From Paracoccaceae bacterium (GTDB lineage: Bacteria > Pseudomonadota > Alphaproteobacteria > Rhodobacterales > Rhodobacteraceae), in NCBI GenBank assembly GCA_028875855.1, contig JAGWVA010000009.1:1-64000 (forward strand): a stretch of DNA of 64,000 nt, given 5' to 3'. The notes under the pieces were generated by a model. The model worked only from the letters and a program-made list of their open reading frames with translations, did not search any database and was not told where the DNA came from. This document shows, piece after piece, positions 19,299 to 27,366 of this stretch; positions within the stretch are counted from its first letter, which is position 1, and the number at the start of each line of letters is the position of its first letter. Position numbers and translations under genes: made by a program.

Positions 19299-19490
19299 AT
19301 GGCCGAAGACACGCCCGACGGCACCCGCCCCGACCTGCCCCCCGCCGCACAGCGCGCCCTTGCCGAGGCCGAGGCCCGGCGCAAGGCCGCCAAGGGACCC
19401 AACCTTCCGCCCGAACTTGGCGGGCGCGACGGGCCAGAGCCGGTGCGCTACGGCGACTGGGAGAAGAAGGGGCTGGCGATCGATTTCTGA
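19299..19490 (+). CDS. DUF1674 protein (SDHAF4-like succinate dehydrogenase assembly factor)
   Basis: A 63-residue protein ending in the DUF1674 signature GPEPVRYGDWEKKGLAIDF. In mitochondria this motif defines SDHAF4, which binds flavinylated SdhA during assembly of succinate dehydrogenase; alphaproteobacterial members are presumed orthologues. The N-terminal half is polar and probably disordered. AAGGAA precedes the ATG. The gene stands alone, divergent from rsmB, with no sdh genes in view. Confidence 0.88.
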   Translation: MAEDTPDGTRPDLPPAAQRALAEAEARRKAAKGPNLPPELGGRDGPEPVRYGDWEKKGLAIDF

Positions 19491-19509
19491 GACCGCCCGC
19501 CCGGCGGGG

Positions 19510-19866
19510 CTACCGCAGCCGCAGATCGGCAAAGGGCCCAGTGCCGCGATCCGAAACGAAGCGCACGACACTGTTGCGCACCAGCACCTGCTGACAGTTC
19601 GGCCCGAGGTCCTTCTGCCCGAACTTCAGGTCACGGCAGAAATATCCCTTTTCCCAGCGCCATTTCCCCGTAACGGGAATGCCGAACGCCGACCCCTCGA
19701 TATCGCCCTTGGGCGTCACATCCAGCGAGATGCCGAACCGCGTGAGCTTGCGCCCCTCGATCAGCGACACGAAACTGTCGCGCGTGGTCACGGCGTTGAA
19801 GGAATCCGCCGCGGCCGCCGCGGAGGCTGACGCCAGAAGACCGACGGCAAGAACGACACTGCGCAT
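19510..19866 (-). CDS. Secreted protein of unknown function (often mislabelled dihydrodipicolinate reductase)
   Basis: A 118-residue protein with a signal peptide (MRSVVLAVGLLASASAAAAA, likely cleavage after residue 19 or 20) and a mature domain rich in beta strands, with two cysteines (FCRD and NCQQ) that could form a periplasmic disulfide. It has no Rossmann fold and cannot be a dihydrodipicolinate reductase, although I recall relatives carrying that label, probably from neighbourhood to the real dapB just upstream. Function unknown. The start at 19866 is the first Met before the signal peptide. Confidence 0.75.
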   Translation of the reverse strand: MRSVVLAVGLLASASAAAAADSFNAVTTRDSFVSLIEGRKLTRFGISLDVTPKGDIEGSAFGIPVTGKWRWEKGYFCRDLKFGQKDLGPNCQQVLVRNSVVRFVSDRGTGPFADLRLR

Positions 19867-19983
19867 GGCATCTCTCCCCTGCAAGTCGGAGGCGATTACG
19901 CGGGCCGGTCGAGCTTGGATCACACGTCCTTGAGCGTCGGCGGCCCTCCGCCCATGCGCGCGGGGGAGGCGACAGCGGGGCCG

Positions 19984-20793
19984 TCAGAGACCCAGCACGT
20001 CCATCATGTCGTATTGGCCGGGCGCCTTGTCCTGCCCCCAAAGCGCGGCCTTGAGCGCGCCGCGGGCGAAGATGGCCCGGTCCGTCGCGATGTGGCGCAG
20101 CACGATCCGTTCGCCATCGGCGGCAAAGATCACGTCGTGTTCGCCGACGACATCGCCGCCGCGGATCGACGCAAAGCCGATATGCCCGCGCTGCCGCGCG
20201 CCGGTGATACCGTCGCGGCCGCGGTCGGAAACCTCGTCCAGCGACACGCCGCGCCCCTCGGCCGCCGCCTCGCCCAGCATCAGCGCCGTGCCCGACGGCG
20301 CATCCACCTTCATGCGGTGATGGGCCTCGACCACCTCGATGTCGAAATCGGCATCCAGCGCCTGCGCCACCTTCCGCGTGAGCTGCACCAGCAGGTTCAC
20401 GCCAAGGCTCATGTTGCCCGCCCGCACGATCACCGCGTGCCGCGCGGCGGGTTCCAGCCGGGCGATCTGTTCGGCCGTGAACCCCGTCGTGCCGATAACA
20501 TGCACCGTCCGCGCCTGCGCGGCCAGCGCCGCGAAGTCCAGCGTCGCCTCGGGCGCGGTGAAATCGATCACAGCTTGCGCCTTGGCAAAGGCCTCCAGCG
20601 CGTCGTCCGTGACCGTCACGCCAAGCGCCGCGCCGCCCATCGCCTCGCCGATATCCTTGCCGATCCAGGCATGGCCGGCCCGCTCGACGCAGCCCACCAG
20701 CCGCGCGCGGTCGCTTGCCGTCACGGTGCGCACCAACATCTGCCCCATGCGCCCCGAGGCGCCGGTGATCACGATCCCCGGAAGTTCGGCCAT
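19984..20793 (-). CDS. dapB: 4-hydroxy-tetrahydrodipicolinate reductase
   Basis: A 269-residue DapB of the lysine/diaminopimelate pathway. The NAD(P)H loop is [15 protein letters not shown] (residues 7-21). The active-site block [21 protein letters not shown] contains the catalytic His pair and Lys. The C-terminal region ([18 protein letters not shown]) is typical. AGGAG precedes the ATG at 20793. It is divergent from rbfA, with about 93 bases between them. Confidence 0.96.
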   Translation of the reverse strand: MAELPGIVITGASGRMGQMLVRTVTASDRARLVGCVERAGHAWIGKDIGEAMGGAALGVTVTDDALEAFAKAQAVIDFTAPEATLDFAALAAQARTVHVIGTTGFTAEQIARLEPAARHAVIVRAGNMSLGVNLLVQLTRKVAQALDADFDIEVVEAHHRMKVDAPSGTALMLGEAAAEGRGVSLDEVSDRGRDGITGARQRGHIGFASIRGGDVVGEHDVIFAADGERIVLRHIATDRAIFARGALKAALWGQDKAPGQYDMMDVLGL

Positions 20794-20886
20794 CTCGCTC
20801 TCCTGTCTTTGGCCTTCCTTAGCGCGGCCCGGGCCATAAGCAAAGGCGCGGTTGCGGCGGATCGCGCCTTGCCCTATCTGGACGGG

Positions 20887-21303
20887 ATGGCATCCAACCG
20901 TTTCTCCTCGGGCTCCGGCCCTTCCCAGCGGCAACTTCGCGTCGGCGAACTGATCCGCCGCACCCTGTCCGACGTGCTGAACCGGGGCGAGATCCACGAC
21001 CCCGACCTCAACCGCATCCCGATCACCGTGGGCGAAGTGCGGACCTCGCCGGATCTGAAGGTGGCGACGGTCTTCATCATGCCGCTGGGCGGCGACCGGC
21101 GGGAAGAGACGCTGGCGCTCCTGCGCAAGCACAAGGGCGAGCTGCGCCACCATGTCGGCCGGGCGATGACCCTGAAATTCGCGCCCGAGCTGCGCTTCCA
21201 GCTGGACGAGACCTTCGACCGGATGGACGAAACGCGGCGGCTCTTCAGCGACGAGACCGTGCAGCGCGACATCGCCGGGGACGATGAAGACGACGACCAA
21301 TAG
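20887..21303 (+). CDS. rbfA: Ribosome-binding factor A
   Basis: A 138-residue RbfA with the type II KH-fold core ([63 protein letters not shown]) and an acidic tail. It helps 30S maturation around the 5' end of 16S rRNA. The gene overlaps the next gene by 20 bases. In many bacteria rbfA directly follows infB; here infB lies 12 kb away. Confidence 0.95.
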   Translation: MASNRFSSGSGPSQRQLRVGELIRRTLSDVLNRGEIHDPDLNRIPITVGEVRTSPDLKVATVFIMPLGGDRREETLALLRKHKGELRHHVGRAMTLKFAPELRFQLDETFDRMDETRRLFSDETVQRDIAGDDEDDDQ

Positions 21304-22063
21304 GGCATCGGCCCTCGCCAAGGCCCTTGGCGCATTCGCGCTCATGGCGCTTCCCCTGCCGGCCGCGGCCGGCGCCTGTAGGACCATGGCGTTCCTCGGC
21401 ACGACCTACACGCTTTGCCCTGCGACCTTCGGCAAGGATGACCTCCGCCTTTGGGCCAGCGCGCCCGATGGCCAACCGATCCTGTCCTTCGGCCGCCTGA
21501 ACGACCTTCTGGCGCGCGAGGGCAAGACGATCGGCTTTGCGATGAACGCCGGGATGTTCGCCCCCGACCGCCATCCCATCGGGCTGACCATCGTGGACGG
21601 CAAGCAGGTGACGCCGCTCGTCACCCGCGCCGGGCCCGGCAATTTCGGGATGCTTCCGAACGGTGTCTTCTGCGTGGGCTCCACGCGCTACGCGGTGATC
21701 GAAAGCCGGACCTACGCCGCCAATCCCCCCGCCTGCCGCTTTGCCACCCAATCGGGCCCGATGCTGGTGATCGCGGGGGCGCTGCATCCGATGTTCCGCG
21801 ACGGCTCGACCTCGCTCCATATCCGCAACGGCGTCGGCGTCTCGCCCGACGGCAAAACGGCGATCTTCGCCATCTCGGACGAGCCGGTGAACTTTTACGA
21901 TTTCGCCCGGCTCTTCCGCGATGCGCTGAAGATGCCCGATGCGCTCTACCTCGACGGCTCGATCTCGCGCCTCGCTGTCCCCGCGCTCGGCCGGCAGGAT
22001 GCGGGCTTTCCGATGGGGCCGATCATCGGCACGGTGGTTGACGCAGCCGGCCCAAGCCAGTAG
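21284..22063 (+). CDS. Secreted phosphodiester glycosidase family protein (NAGPA/DUF2233)
   Basis: A 259-residue protein with an N-terminal signal peptide (hydrophobic 14-29, ending PAAAGA). Conserved family blocks are [55 protein letters not shown] and [15 protein letters not shown]. Relatives include the human uncovering enzyme NAGPA, which hydrolyses a GlcNAc-phosphodiester. The bacterial substrate is not known. The gene sits inside the rbfA-truB unit with a 20-base overlap with rbfA, so expression should be coupled to ribosome-biogenesis genes, which is functionally unexpected. Confidence 0.85.
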   Translation: MKTTTNRASALAKALGAFALMALPLPAAAGACRTMAFLGTTYTLCPATFGKDDLRLWASAPDGQPILSFGRLNDLLAREGKTIGFAMNAGMFAPDRHPIGLTIVDGKQVTPLVTRAGPGNFGMLPNGVFCVGSTRYAVIESRTYAANPPACRFATQSGPMLVIAGALHPMFRDGSTSLHIRNGVGVSPDGKTAIFAISDEPVNFYDFARLFRDALKMPDALYLDGSISRLAVPALGRQDAGFPMGPIIGTVVDAAGPSQ

Positions 22064-22090
22064 CAGGCGCCTTCGCAATCCGGAGACGAC

Positions 22091-22996
22091 ATGGGCAGGA
22101 AGCGCAAGGGACGCGAGGTGACGGGCTGGCTTGTCGTGGACAAGCCCGCAGGCATCACCTCGACCGCCGTGGTCAACAAGGTCCGCTGGGCCTTCGGCGC
22201 GCAGAAGGCGGGCCATGCCGGCACGCTCGACCCGGCGGCAACGGGCGTTCTGGCCGTCGCCTTGGGAGAGGCCACGAAGACCATCCCCTACATCACCGAC
22301 GCGCTGAAATGCTACCGCTTCACCGTCACTTTCGGCGCCGCCACCACGACCGACGATGCCGAGGGCGAGGTGATCGAGACCTCGGACACCCGCCCCACGG
22401 ATGACGAGATCGCCGCCGCGCTCCCGGCCTTCCGGGGTGAGATCATGCAGGTTCCCCCGCAATTCTCCGCCGTGAAGGTCGATGGCGAACGCGCCTATGA
22501 CCTTGCCCGCGAAGGCGAACGGATGGACCTCGCCGCCCGCCCGCTCTGGGTCGAGAGCCTCGACATCGTCGCCCGCCCCGATCCCGACCATGTCGAACTC
22601 GAGATGGTCTGCGGCAAGGGTGGCTACGTCCGCTCCATCGCCCGCGATCTGGGCCGGGCGCTTGGCTGCCTTGGCCATGTCCAGCAGTTGCGCCGCACGT
22701 GGTCCGGACCCTTCGATGCCGAGGACGGCGTGACCATCGAACTGATCGACCAATTGGCGAAGACCGAGGACCTGGACGCCTACCTCAAACCGCTTGAGCT
22801 TGGCCTCACCGATCTGCCGGAGGTGAAGGCCACGCCCGAAGGCGCCGCGCGGCTGCGGAACGGCACGCCCGGAATGGTGCTGGCCCATGGCATCGACTAC
22901 GGCGAAGAGGTCTGGGCCAGCGATCAGGGCCGCCCCCTCGCCGTCGGGCGCTACATGGCGGGCGAATTGCACCCCTCCCGGGTCTTCATCCTCTAG
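22091..22996 (+). CDS. truB: tRNA pseudouridine-55 synthase
   Basis: A 301-residue TruB that forms pseudouridine 55 in the T loop of tRNAs. The catalytic Asp is in [15 protein letters not shown] (about residues 37-51). The [18 protein letters not shown] block and a C-terminal PUA-like part are present. The 5' end begins [23 protein letters not shown]. It closes the rbfA-glycosidase-truB unit. Confidence 0.96.
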   Translation: MGRKRKGREVTGWLVVDKPAGITSTAVVNKVRWAFGAQKAGHAGTLDPAATGVLAVALGEATKTIPYITDALKCYRFTVTFGAATTTDDAEGEVIETSDTRPTDDEIAAALPAFRGEIMQVPPQFSAVKVDGERAYDLAREGERMDLAARPLWVESLDIVARPDPDHVELEMVCGKGGYVRSIARDLGRALGCLGHVQQLRRTWSGPFDAEDGVTIELIDQLAKTEDLDAYLKPLELGLTDLPEVKATPEGAARLRNGTPGMVLAHGIDYGEEVWASDQGRPLAVGRYMAGELHPSRVFIL

Positions 22997-23008
22997 GCCG
23001 TTTCTTTC

Positions 23009-23059
23009 TGGCCCAAATATCCCGGGGGAGTCGCCGCAGGCGACGGGGGCAGCGCCCCC
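23009..23059. repeat. Intergenic element: 15-bp dispersed core plus two adjacent hairpins
   Basis: The core TGGCCCAAATATCCC (23009-23023) recurs inverted at 26787-26801. It is followed by two abutting perfect hairpins, GTCGCC-GCA-GGCGAC (23030-23044) and GGGGGC-AGC-GCCCCC (23045-23059). It lies between truB and the SDR gene. I recall similar elements scattered in Rhodobacterales genomes; role unknown, possibly transcript 3'-end processing. Confidence 0.6.
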
Positions 23060-23101
23060 GCGCCTCTGGACGGGACAGGGCCCGCCGCCTAGGGTCGCGC
23101 C

Positions 23102-23779
23102 ATGAGACACGCAATCGTCACAGGCGGCGCGGGCCTGATCGGCACCGGCATCTGCGCGGCCCTCGCGGAAGCGGGGTGGGACGTCGTGTCGTTCGACGTA
23201 TCCCCCGGCCCAGCAGGCCTGCGCCACATCCCCTGCGACGTGACCGACGAGGTCTCCGTCGCCGCCGCCTTCGACCGCCTTGGCTGGGACAGCATCGACC
23301 TTCTGGTGAACAACGCGGGCATCGCGGGCGCGCATTCCGGGCCGCTGACCGACCTCACGCTCTCGGACTGGCGGCGCGTGGTGGACAGCCACCTGACGGG
23401 CGCGTTCCTGATGACGCGGGCCGCCATCCCGCGGATGGCGCAGGGTGGATGCATCGTCAACATGGCCTCGACGCGCGCCTTCATGTCGGAACCCGGAACC
23501 GAGGCTTATGCCGCGGCCAAGGGCGGGATCGTGGCGTTGACCCATGCGCTTGCGATGAGCCTTGGCCCCGCGGTGCGGGTGAATGCCATTGCGCCCGGCT
23601 GGATCTCGGATGGCTCCGACCTTACCCCGCAGGACCATGACCAGCACCCGGCGGGCCGCGTGGGCCGCCCCGACGACATTGCCGGGGCCGTGCTCTACCT
23701 CGCCTCCGCCGGCTTCGTCACAGGGCAGGTTCTGGTGGTGGACGGCGGCATGACGCGGAAGATGATCTACGCGGAGTGA
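23102..23779 (+). CDS. SDR family NAD(P)-dependent oxidoreductase
   Basis: A 225-residue classical SDR. The cofactor loop TGGAGLIGTGI (residues 7-17), the NNAG motif (LLVNNAGIAG), the catalytic Ser (MASTRAF) and YAAAK are all intact. The Asp after beta-2 (SFDVS) favours NAD(H) over NADP(H). The end (DGGMTRKMIYAE) is typical of 3-oxoacyl/3-hydroxy-dehydrogenase-like members, but the substrate cannot be read from sequence. It converges on tdh with 15 bases between stops. Confidence 0.88.
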   Translation: MRHAIVTGGAGLIGTGICAALAEAGWDVVSFDVSPGPAGLRHIPCDVTDEVSVAAAFDRLGWDSIDLLVNNAGIAGAHSGPLTDLTLSDWRRVVDSHLTGAFLMTRAAIPRMAQGGCIVNMASTRAFMSEPGTEAYAAAKGGIVALTHALAMSLGPAVRVNAIAPGWISDGSDLTPQDHDQHPAGRVGRPDDIAGAVLYLASAGFVTGQVLVVDGGMTRKMIYAE

Positions 23780-23794
23780 CGCGCGCCCGGGCGT

Positions 23795-24832
23795 TCAGTC
23801 CCAGTCCAGCACGACCTTGCCCGACTGCCCCGACCGCATCGCCTCGAACCCCTCGGCAAAGCGGTCCACGGGGAAGCGGTGGGTGATGACGCGGCGCACG
23901 TCGAGGCCGTTCTGAAGCATGGCGATCATCTTGTACCAGGTCTCGAAGATCTCGCGGCCATAGACGCCCTTGATCGTGATCGCCTTGAAGACGATGCGCG
24001 ACCAGTCCACCGGGCTCTTGCCCGGCGGGATGCCCAGAAGGGCGATGCGCCCGCCCATCACCAGCGCCTCCACCATCTGGTCCATCGCGGCCTGATTGCC
24101 CGACATCTCCAGCCCGACGTCGAAGCCCTGCCGCATCTTCAGTCGCCCGATCACCTCGCGCAGGTCTTCCTGCGCCACGTTCACCGGCACCACGTCCGCC
24201 ACCTGCCCGGCGAGGTCCAGCCGCGCGGGGTTCACGTCCGTGATGACCACGTGCCGTGCGCCCACATGCCGGGCAACCGCCGCCGCCATGATCCCGATCG
24301 GACCCGCGCCGGTGATCAGCACATCCTCGCCCACCAGATCAAAGGATAGTGCGGTGTGAACGGCATTTCCCAGCGGATCGAGGATCGCGCCGATCTCGTC
24401 GTCGATCTCGTCGGGCAGCGGCACCACGTTGAAGGCCGGCAGGCGCAGGTAGCCCGCAAAGGCGCCGTTCTCGTTCACGCCGATGCCGCGCGTCTCGGGG
24501 TCGAGGTGGAATTTCCCCGCCCGTGCCTGCCGCGACAGGTGCCCGATCAGGTGCCCCTCGCCCGAACAGCGCTGGCCGATCGTCAGCCCTTCGACATTGC
24601 GGCCCATGTCCACGATCTCGCCCGCGAATTCGTGGCCGGTGATCAGGCCCACCGGCACCGTCCGCGCGGCCCAGTCGTCCCAGTTCCAGATATGCACATC
24701 CGTGCCGCAGATCCCGGTCTTGCGGATGCGGATCAGCACGTCGTCCGGCCCGATCTCGGGCACCGGACGGTGTTCGAGCCAAAGCCCTACCTCGGGCCGC
24801 GCCTTCACAAGCGCCTTCATCTCGTTGGTCAT
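23795..24832 (-). CDS. tdh: L-threonine 3-dehydrogenase lacking the structural-zinc cysteines
   Basis: A 345-residue medium-chain dehydrogenase that oxidises L-threonine to 2-amino-3-ketobutyrate with NAD. It tracks E. coli Tdh closely ([42 protein letters not shown]-like, [26 protein letters not shown]). The catalytic-zinc ligands remain (Cys42, His67, Glu68). All four cysteines of the structural-zinc lobe are gone: the equivalent positions read Gly97, Ser100, Ala103 and Asp111. The start overlaps the kbl stop (ATGA), and the second enzyme of the pathway is kbl. An internal Met5 start is also possible. Confidence 0.93.
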   Translation of the reverse strand: MTNEMKALVKARPEVGLWLEHRPVPEIGPDDVLIRIRKTGICGTDVHIWNWDDWAARTVPVGLITGHEFAGEIVDMGRNVEGLTIGQRCSGEGHLIGHLSRQARAGKFHLDPETRGIGVNENGAFAGYLRLPAFNVVPLPDEIDDEIGAILDPLGNAVHTALSFDLVGEDVLITGAGPIGIMAAAVARHVGARHVVITDVNPARLDLAGQVADVVPVNVAQEDLREVIGRLKMRQGFDVGLEMSGNQAAMDQMVEALVMGGRIALLGIPPGKSPVDWSRIVFKAITIKGVYGREIFETWYKMIAMLQNGLDVRRVITHRFPVDRFAEGFEAMRSGQSGKVVLDWD

Positions 24833-26040
24833 ATCGCCCCCACTGCACGGCCCGCCTCGGCAAAGGCCGAGAGCGCGAAATCAAGATCGTCCCGGCTGAG
24901 CGCGGCATTCATCTGCGTGCGGATGCGCGCGCGGCCTTTCGGCACCACCGGGAAGAAGAACCCCGCGACATAGACGCCGCGGTCGTAAAGCGCCGCCGCC
25001 ATGTCCTGCGCCAGCCGCGCCTCGCCCAGCATCACGGGGACGATGGGATGGTCGCCCGGCAGCAGCTCGAAGCCGGCATCGGCCAGCCCCGCCCGCCAAT
25101 AGGCGGCATTGTCGAACAGTCGCGCGCGCAGATCGTCCGCCGCCTCGACCAGATCAAGCGCTGCCAGCGCAGCCCCCACCACCGCGGGCGGCAGGGCGTT
25201 CGAGAAGAGATAGGGCCGCGCCCGCTGGCGCAGCAGGTCGATCACCGGCTGCGGCCCGGCGACATAGCCGCCAAGCGCGCCGCCGAGCGCCTTGCCCAGC
25301 GTGCCGGTGAGAATGTCGATCTTCACCCCGAAATGCGCCGGCGTGCCGCGCCCCTGCGGCCCCATGAAGCCCGTCGCGTGACAGTCGTCCACCATCGTCA
25401 GGGCGCCGTATGTCTCGGCCAGCGCCGCGATCTGCGGCAGCTTCGCCAGGTAGCCGTCCATCGAGAAGACGCCGTCCGTCGCGATCAGGATATGCCGTGC
25501 GCCATCCGCGCGGGCCTTCTGCAGCTGCGCCTCGAGATCCGCCATGTCGGAATTGGCGTGACGGTAGCGCCGCGCCTTGCAGAGCCGGATGCCGTCGATG
25601 ATCGAGGCATGGTTCAGCGCGTCCGAGATTACCGCATCCTCCGGCCCCAGAAGCGGCTCGAACAGCCCGCCATTGGCATCGAAGCAGGCGGCGAACAGGA
25701 TCGCGTCATCGGTGCCGAGGAACCCGGCCAGACGCGTTTCAAGCGCGCGGTGGATGTCCTGCGTGCCGCAGATGAAGCGGACCGAGGCCATGCCGTAGCC
25801 GTGATCGTCCATCGCCTGCTTCGCCGCGGCGATCAGCGCCGGGTGATCGGCCAGGCCAAGGTAGTTGTTGGCGCACAGGTTCACCATGCGCCCCGCGCGC
25901 CCGGCCACGGCCACCTTCCCGCCCTGCGGCGAGGTGATGAGCCGCTCGCGTTTCATCAGCCCGTCCCGCTCGATCCCGTCCAACTCGGCGGTGAGGTGGG
26001 CGAGGAAGGCGGCCTTGTTCGGGGCTCCGGTATCCGGCAT
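24829..26040 (-). CDS. kbl: Glycine C-acetyltransferase (2-amino-3-ketobutyrate CoA ligase)
   Basis: A 403-residue PLP enzyme of the alpha-oxoamine synthase family. It cleaves 2-amino-3-ketobutyrate with CoA to glycine and acetyl-CoA, completing threonine breakdown begun by Tdh. Visible motifs are [48 protein letters not shown] and the PLP-lysine block [24 protein letters not shown] precedes the ATG at 26040. It is coupled to tdh by a 4-base overlap. A palindromic operator candidate and the XRE-cupin regulator lie directly upstream. Confidence 0.96.
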   Translation of the reverse strand: MPDTGAPNKAAFLAHLTAELDGIERDGLMKRERLITSPQGGKVAVAGRAGRMVNLCANNYLGLADHPALIAAAKQAMDDHGYGMASVRFICGTQDIHRALETRLAGFLGTDDAILFAACFDANGGLFEPLLGPEDAVISDALNHASIIDGIRLCKARRYRHANSDMADLEAQLQKARADGARHILIATDGVFSMDGYLAKLPQIAALAETYGALTMVDDCHATGFMGPQGRGTPAHFGVKIDILTGTLGKALGGALGGYVAGPQPVIDLLRQRARPYLFSNALPPAVVGAALAALDLVEAADDLRARLFDNAAYWRAGLADAGFELLPGDHPIVPVMLGEARLAQDMAAALYDRGVYVAGFFFPVVPKGRARIRTQMNAALSRDDLDFALSAFAEAGRAVGAI

Positions 26041-26066
26041 AATGGAAATCCTCCGCTTTGGCGGAC

Positions 26067-26095
26067 ATCCTGCACACAAAACATCCGCCCGTCAA
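26067..26095 (-). promoter_or_regulatory. Possible kbl-tdh promoter
   Basis: On the minus strand TTGACG (26095-26090), a 17-base spacer, and CAGGAT (26072-26067), about 27 bases before the kbl ATG. The -35 is good and the -10 is weak, which would suit an activated or regulated promoter. The palindrome at 26099-26116 sits just upstream of the -35. Confidence 0.35.
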
Positions 26096-26098
26096 GAT

Positions 26099-26116
26099 GA
26101 CGGATTTAAATCCGTC
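26099..26116. promoter_or_regulatory. Perfect 18-bp palindrome, candidate operator of kbl-tdh
   Basis: GACGGATTT is followed immediately by its exact complement AAATCCGTC, and a further half-site-like CGGATT lies at 26121-26126. The palindrome lies between the regulator stop and kbl start, directly upstream of the promoter-like TTGACG. Binding by the neighbouring XRE-cupin protein is inferred from position. Confidence 0.5.
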
Positions 26117-26135
26117 AAAACGGATTCGTGACCGC

Positions 26136-26696
26136 CTAGCTGTTCTGCACGACCAGCAAGGCCCGCGCCACGCCCTGATCGGCGCGGATGACATGCGGGC
26201 GGTCGGCGGCGTAGCGCGCCGTGTCGCCGGGGCCGAGACGTTCTTCCGCCTCGCCGGACCGCACGGTCAGCGCGCCCTCCAGCACCGTCAGATGTTCGCG
26301 GCAACCGGGGCCGTGGGGATCGCTGACCAGCGCCCCGCCCGGTGCGAATTCGAGGTCATAGACCTCGTGCAGGCCCGCCGCCTCGGCCGGGCTGAGGATG
26401 CGGATGCGCACGCCCGTGCCGCGCCCCTCGATCAGCGGCGCGGCCCCCTGGCGCATCACCTCGATACCCGGGGCGACGCGGCTTTCCAGAAGCCCCGCGA
26501 AATCGACATGCAGCGCCTGCGTGAGGTTCCACAGCGTCGCGACCGTCGGGCTCGATTCCCCGCGCTCGATCTGGCTGACCATGGACCGGCTGACGCCGGA
26601 GAGCTTGGCCACCGCATCGAGGCTGAGGCCCTTGGACCGGCGGGCGGCCTTGAGGCTTGCGGCGAGGCGATCGTGGATGTCGGGACGCGTGTTCAT
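26136..26696 (-). CDS. XRE family transcriptional regulator with C-terminal cupin domain
   Basis: A 186-residue regulator. The N-terminal helix-turn-helix (about residues 10-65) reads RLAASLKAARRSKGLSLDAVAKLSGVSRSMVSQIERGESSPT. A small-molecule-binding cupin follows (about 110-186; HEVYDLEFAPGGALVSDPHG, LGPGDTARYAADRPHVI). Such proteins commonly govern amino-acid or polyamine catabolism. It lies upstream of kbl-tdh on the same strand, so threonine catabolism is the likely target; the ligand could be an amino acid or glycine. Start ATG 26696; the ribosome site is weak. Confidence 0.88.
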   Translation of the reverse strand: MNTRPDIHDRLAASLKAARRSKGLSLDAVAKLSGVSRSMVSQIERGESSPTVATLWNLTQALHVDFAGLLESRVAPGIEVMRQGAAPLIEGRGTGVRIRILSPAEAAGLHEVYDLEFAPGGALVSDPHGPGCREHLTVLEGALTVRSGEAEERLGPGDTARYAADRPHVIRADQGVARALLVVQNS

Positions 26697-26786
26697 CGCC
26701 AGAGCCTGAGCGCGTGACGGGGCGGCTGTCAACCGGGATCGACACGACAAAGGCAGCGCCCGGACGGGCCGGTGGAGCCTCCGGCG

Positions 26787-26801
26787 GGGATATTTGGGCC
26801 A
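26787..26801. repeat. Second (inverted) copy of the dispersed 15-bp core
   Basis: GGGATATTTGGGCCA is the exact complement of the core at 23009-23023. Flanking bases (CCTCCGGCG on one side, AGATGAA on the other) differ from the first copy. It lies between the divergent XRE-cupin and DUF1643 genes. Confidence 0.55.
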
Positions 26802-26853
26802 AGATGAACGGCAGGGCCTTGCGCTGACGGGGGCGGCCCGGCACATCAGGGGC

Positions 26854-27366
26854 ATGATCACCCGCAGCTTCCAGAAGGGCGATGCGCCCTCGACCGCCGT
26901 CTATTCGCCCTGCGAGCGCTACCGCTACCTGCTGACCCGGACCTGGGACGCGGCGGGCGAAAGGGCGCTGTTCATCATGCTCAACCCCTCGACCGCGACC
27001 GAGGTGCAGAACGACCCCACGGTCGAGCGCTGCGAGCGGCGGGCGCGGGCGCTTGGCTTCGGCGCCTTCCGGGTCTGCAATATTTTCGCCTGGCGCGACA
27101 CGGACCCGCGCGCGATGCGGGCGGCGGCCGATCCCGTGGGGCCGCAGAACGACGCGGCGATCCTCGAGAGCACCGGCTGGGCCAACCGCATCGTCTGCGC
27201 CTGGGGCAGCCACGGCGCGCATCTGGACCGGGGGCGGCGGGTCGAGGCGATGCTGCGCGCAACCGGCCTGCCGCTTTACCACCTTGGTCTGACGAAGGAT
27301 GGTCAGCCCAAACACCCGCTTTATATCGGCTACGACAGGCAGCCAGAGCTTTGGGAGGAGCGATGA
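26854..27366 (+). CDS. DUF1643 family protein
   Basis: A 170-residue protein matching the DUF1643 pattern: YSPCERYRYLLTRTWD, LFIMLNPSTATEVQNDPTVERCERRARALGFGAFRVCNIFAWRDTDP and CAWGSHGAHLDRG. The family occurs widely in bacteria and phages; its function is unestablished. The ATG at 26854 follows AGGGG. It overlaps the next gene by four bases (ATGA), so the two are translated together, though I know of no functional link to the hydrolase. Confidence 0.85.
   Translation: MITRSFQKGDAPSTAVYSPCERYRYLLTRTWDAAGERALFIMLNPSTATEVQNDPTVERCERRARALGFGAFRVCNIFAWRDTDPRAMRAAADPVGPQNDAAILESTGWANRIVCAWGSHGAHLDRGRRVEAMLRATGLPLYHLGLTKDGQPKHPLYIGYDRQPELWEER

Noticed and set aside
15992-19594. A 1200-codon plus-strand open frame antisense to purH, heparinase-like and rsmB genes
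   Set aside because: High GC makes antisense stops rare. The translation is Arg/His/Gly/Gln-rich with no motif, and three well-supported minus-strand genes occupy the same DNA.
23030-23059. Intrinsic terminator for truB
   Set aside because: Two good hairpins, but no T-run follows either, so I list the segment as a repeat element.
21245-23647. An 800-codon minus-strand open frame antisense to the glycosidase, truB and SDR genes
   Set aside because: Same antisense GC artefact; all three plus-strand genes carry diagnostic motifs.
23795-24832. Sorbitol or generic zinc alcohol dehydrogenase instead of Tdh
   Set aside because: Loss of the structural cysteines suggested another family, but the rest tracks Tdh closely and kbl is coupled to it.
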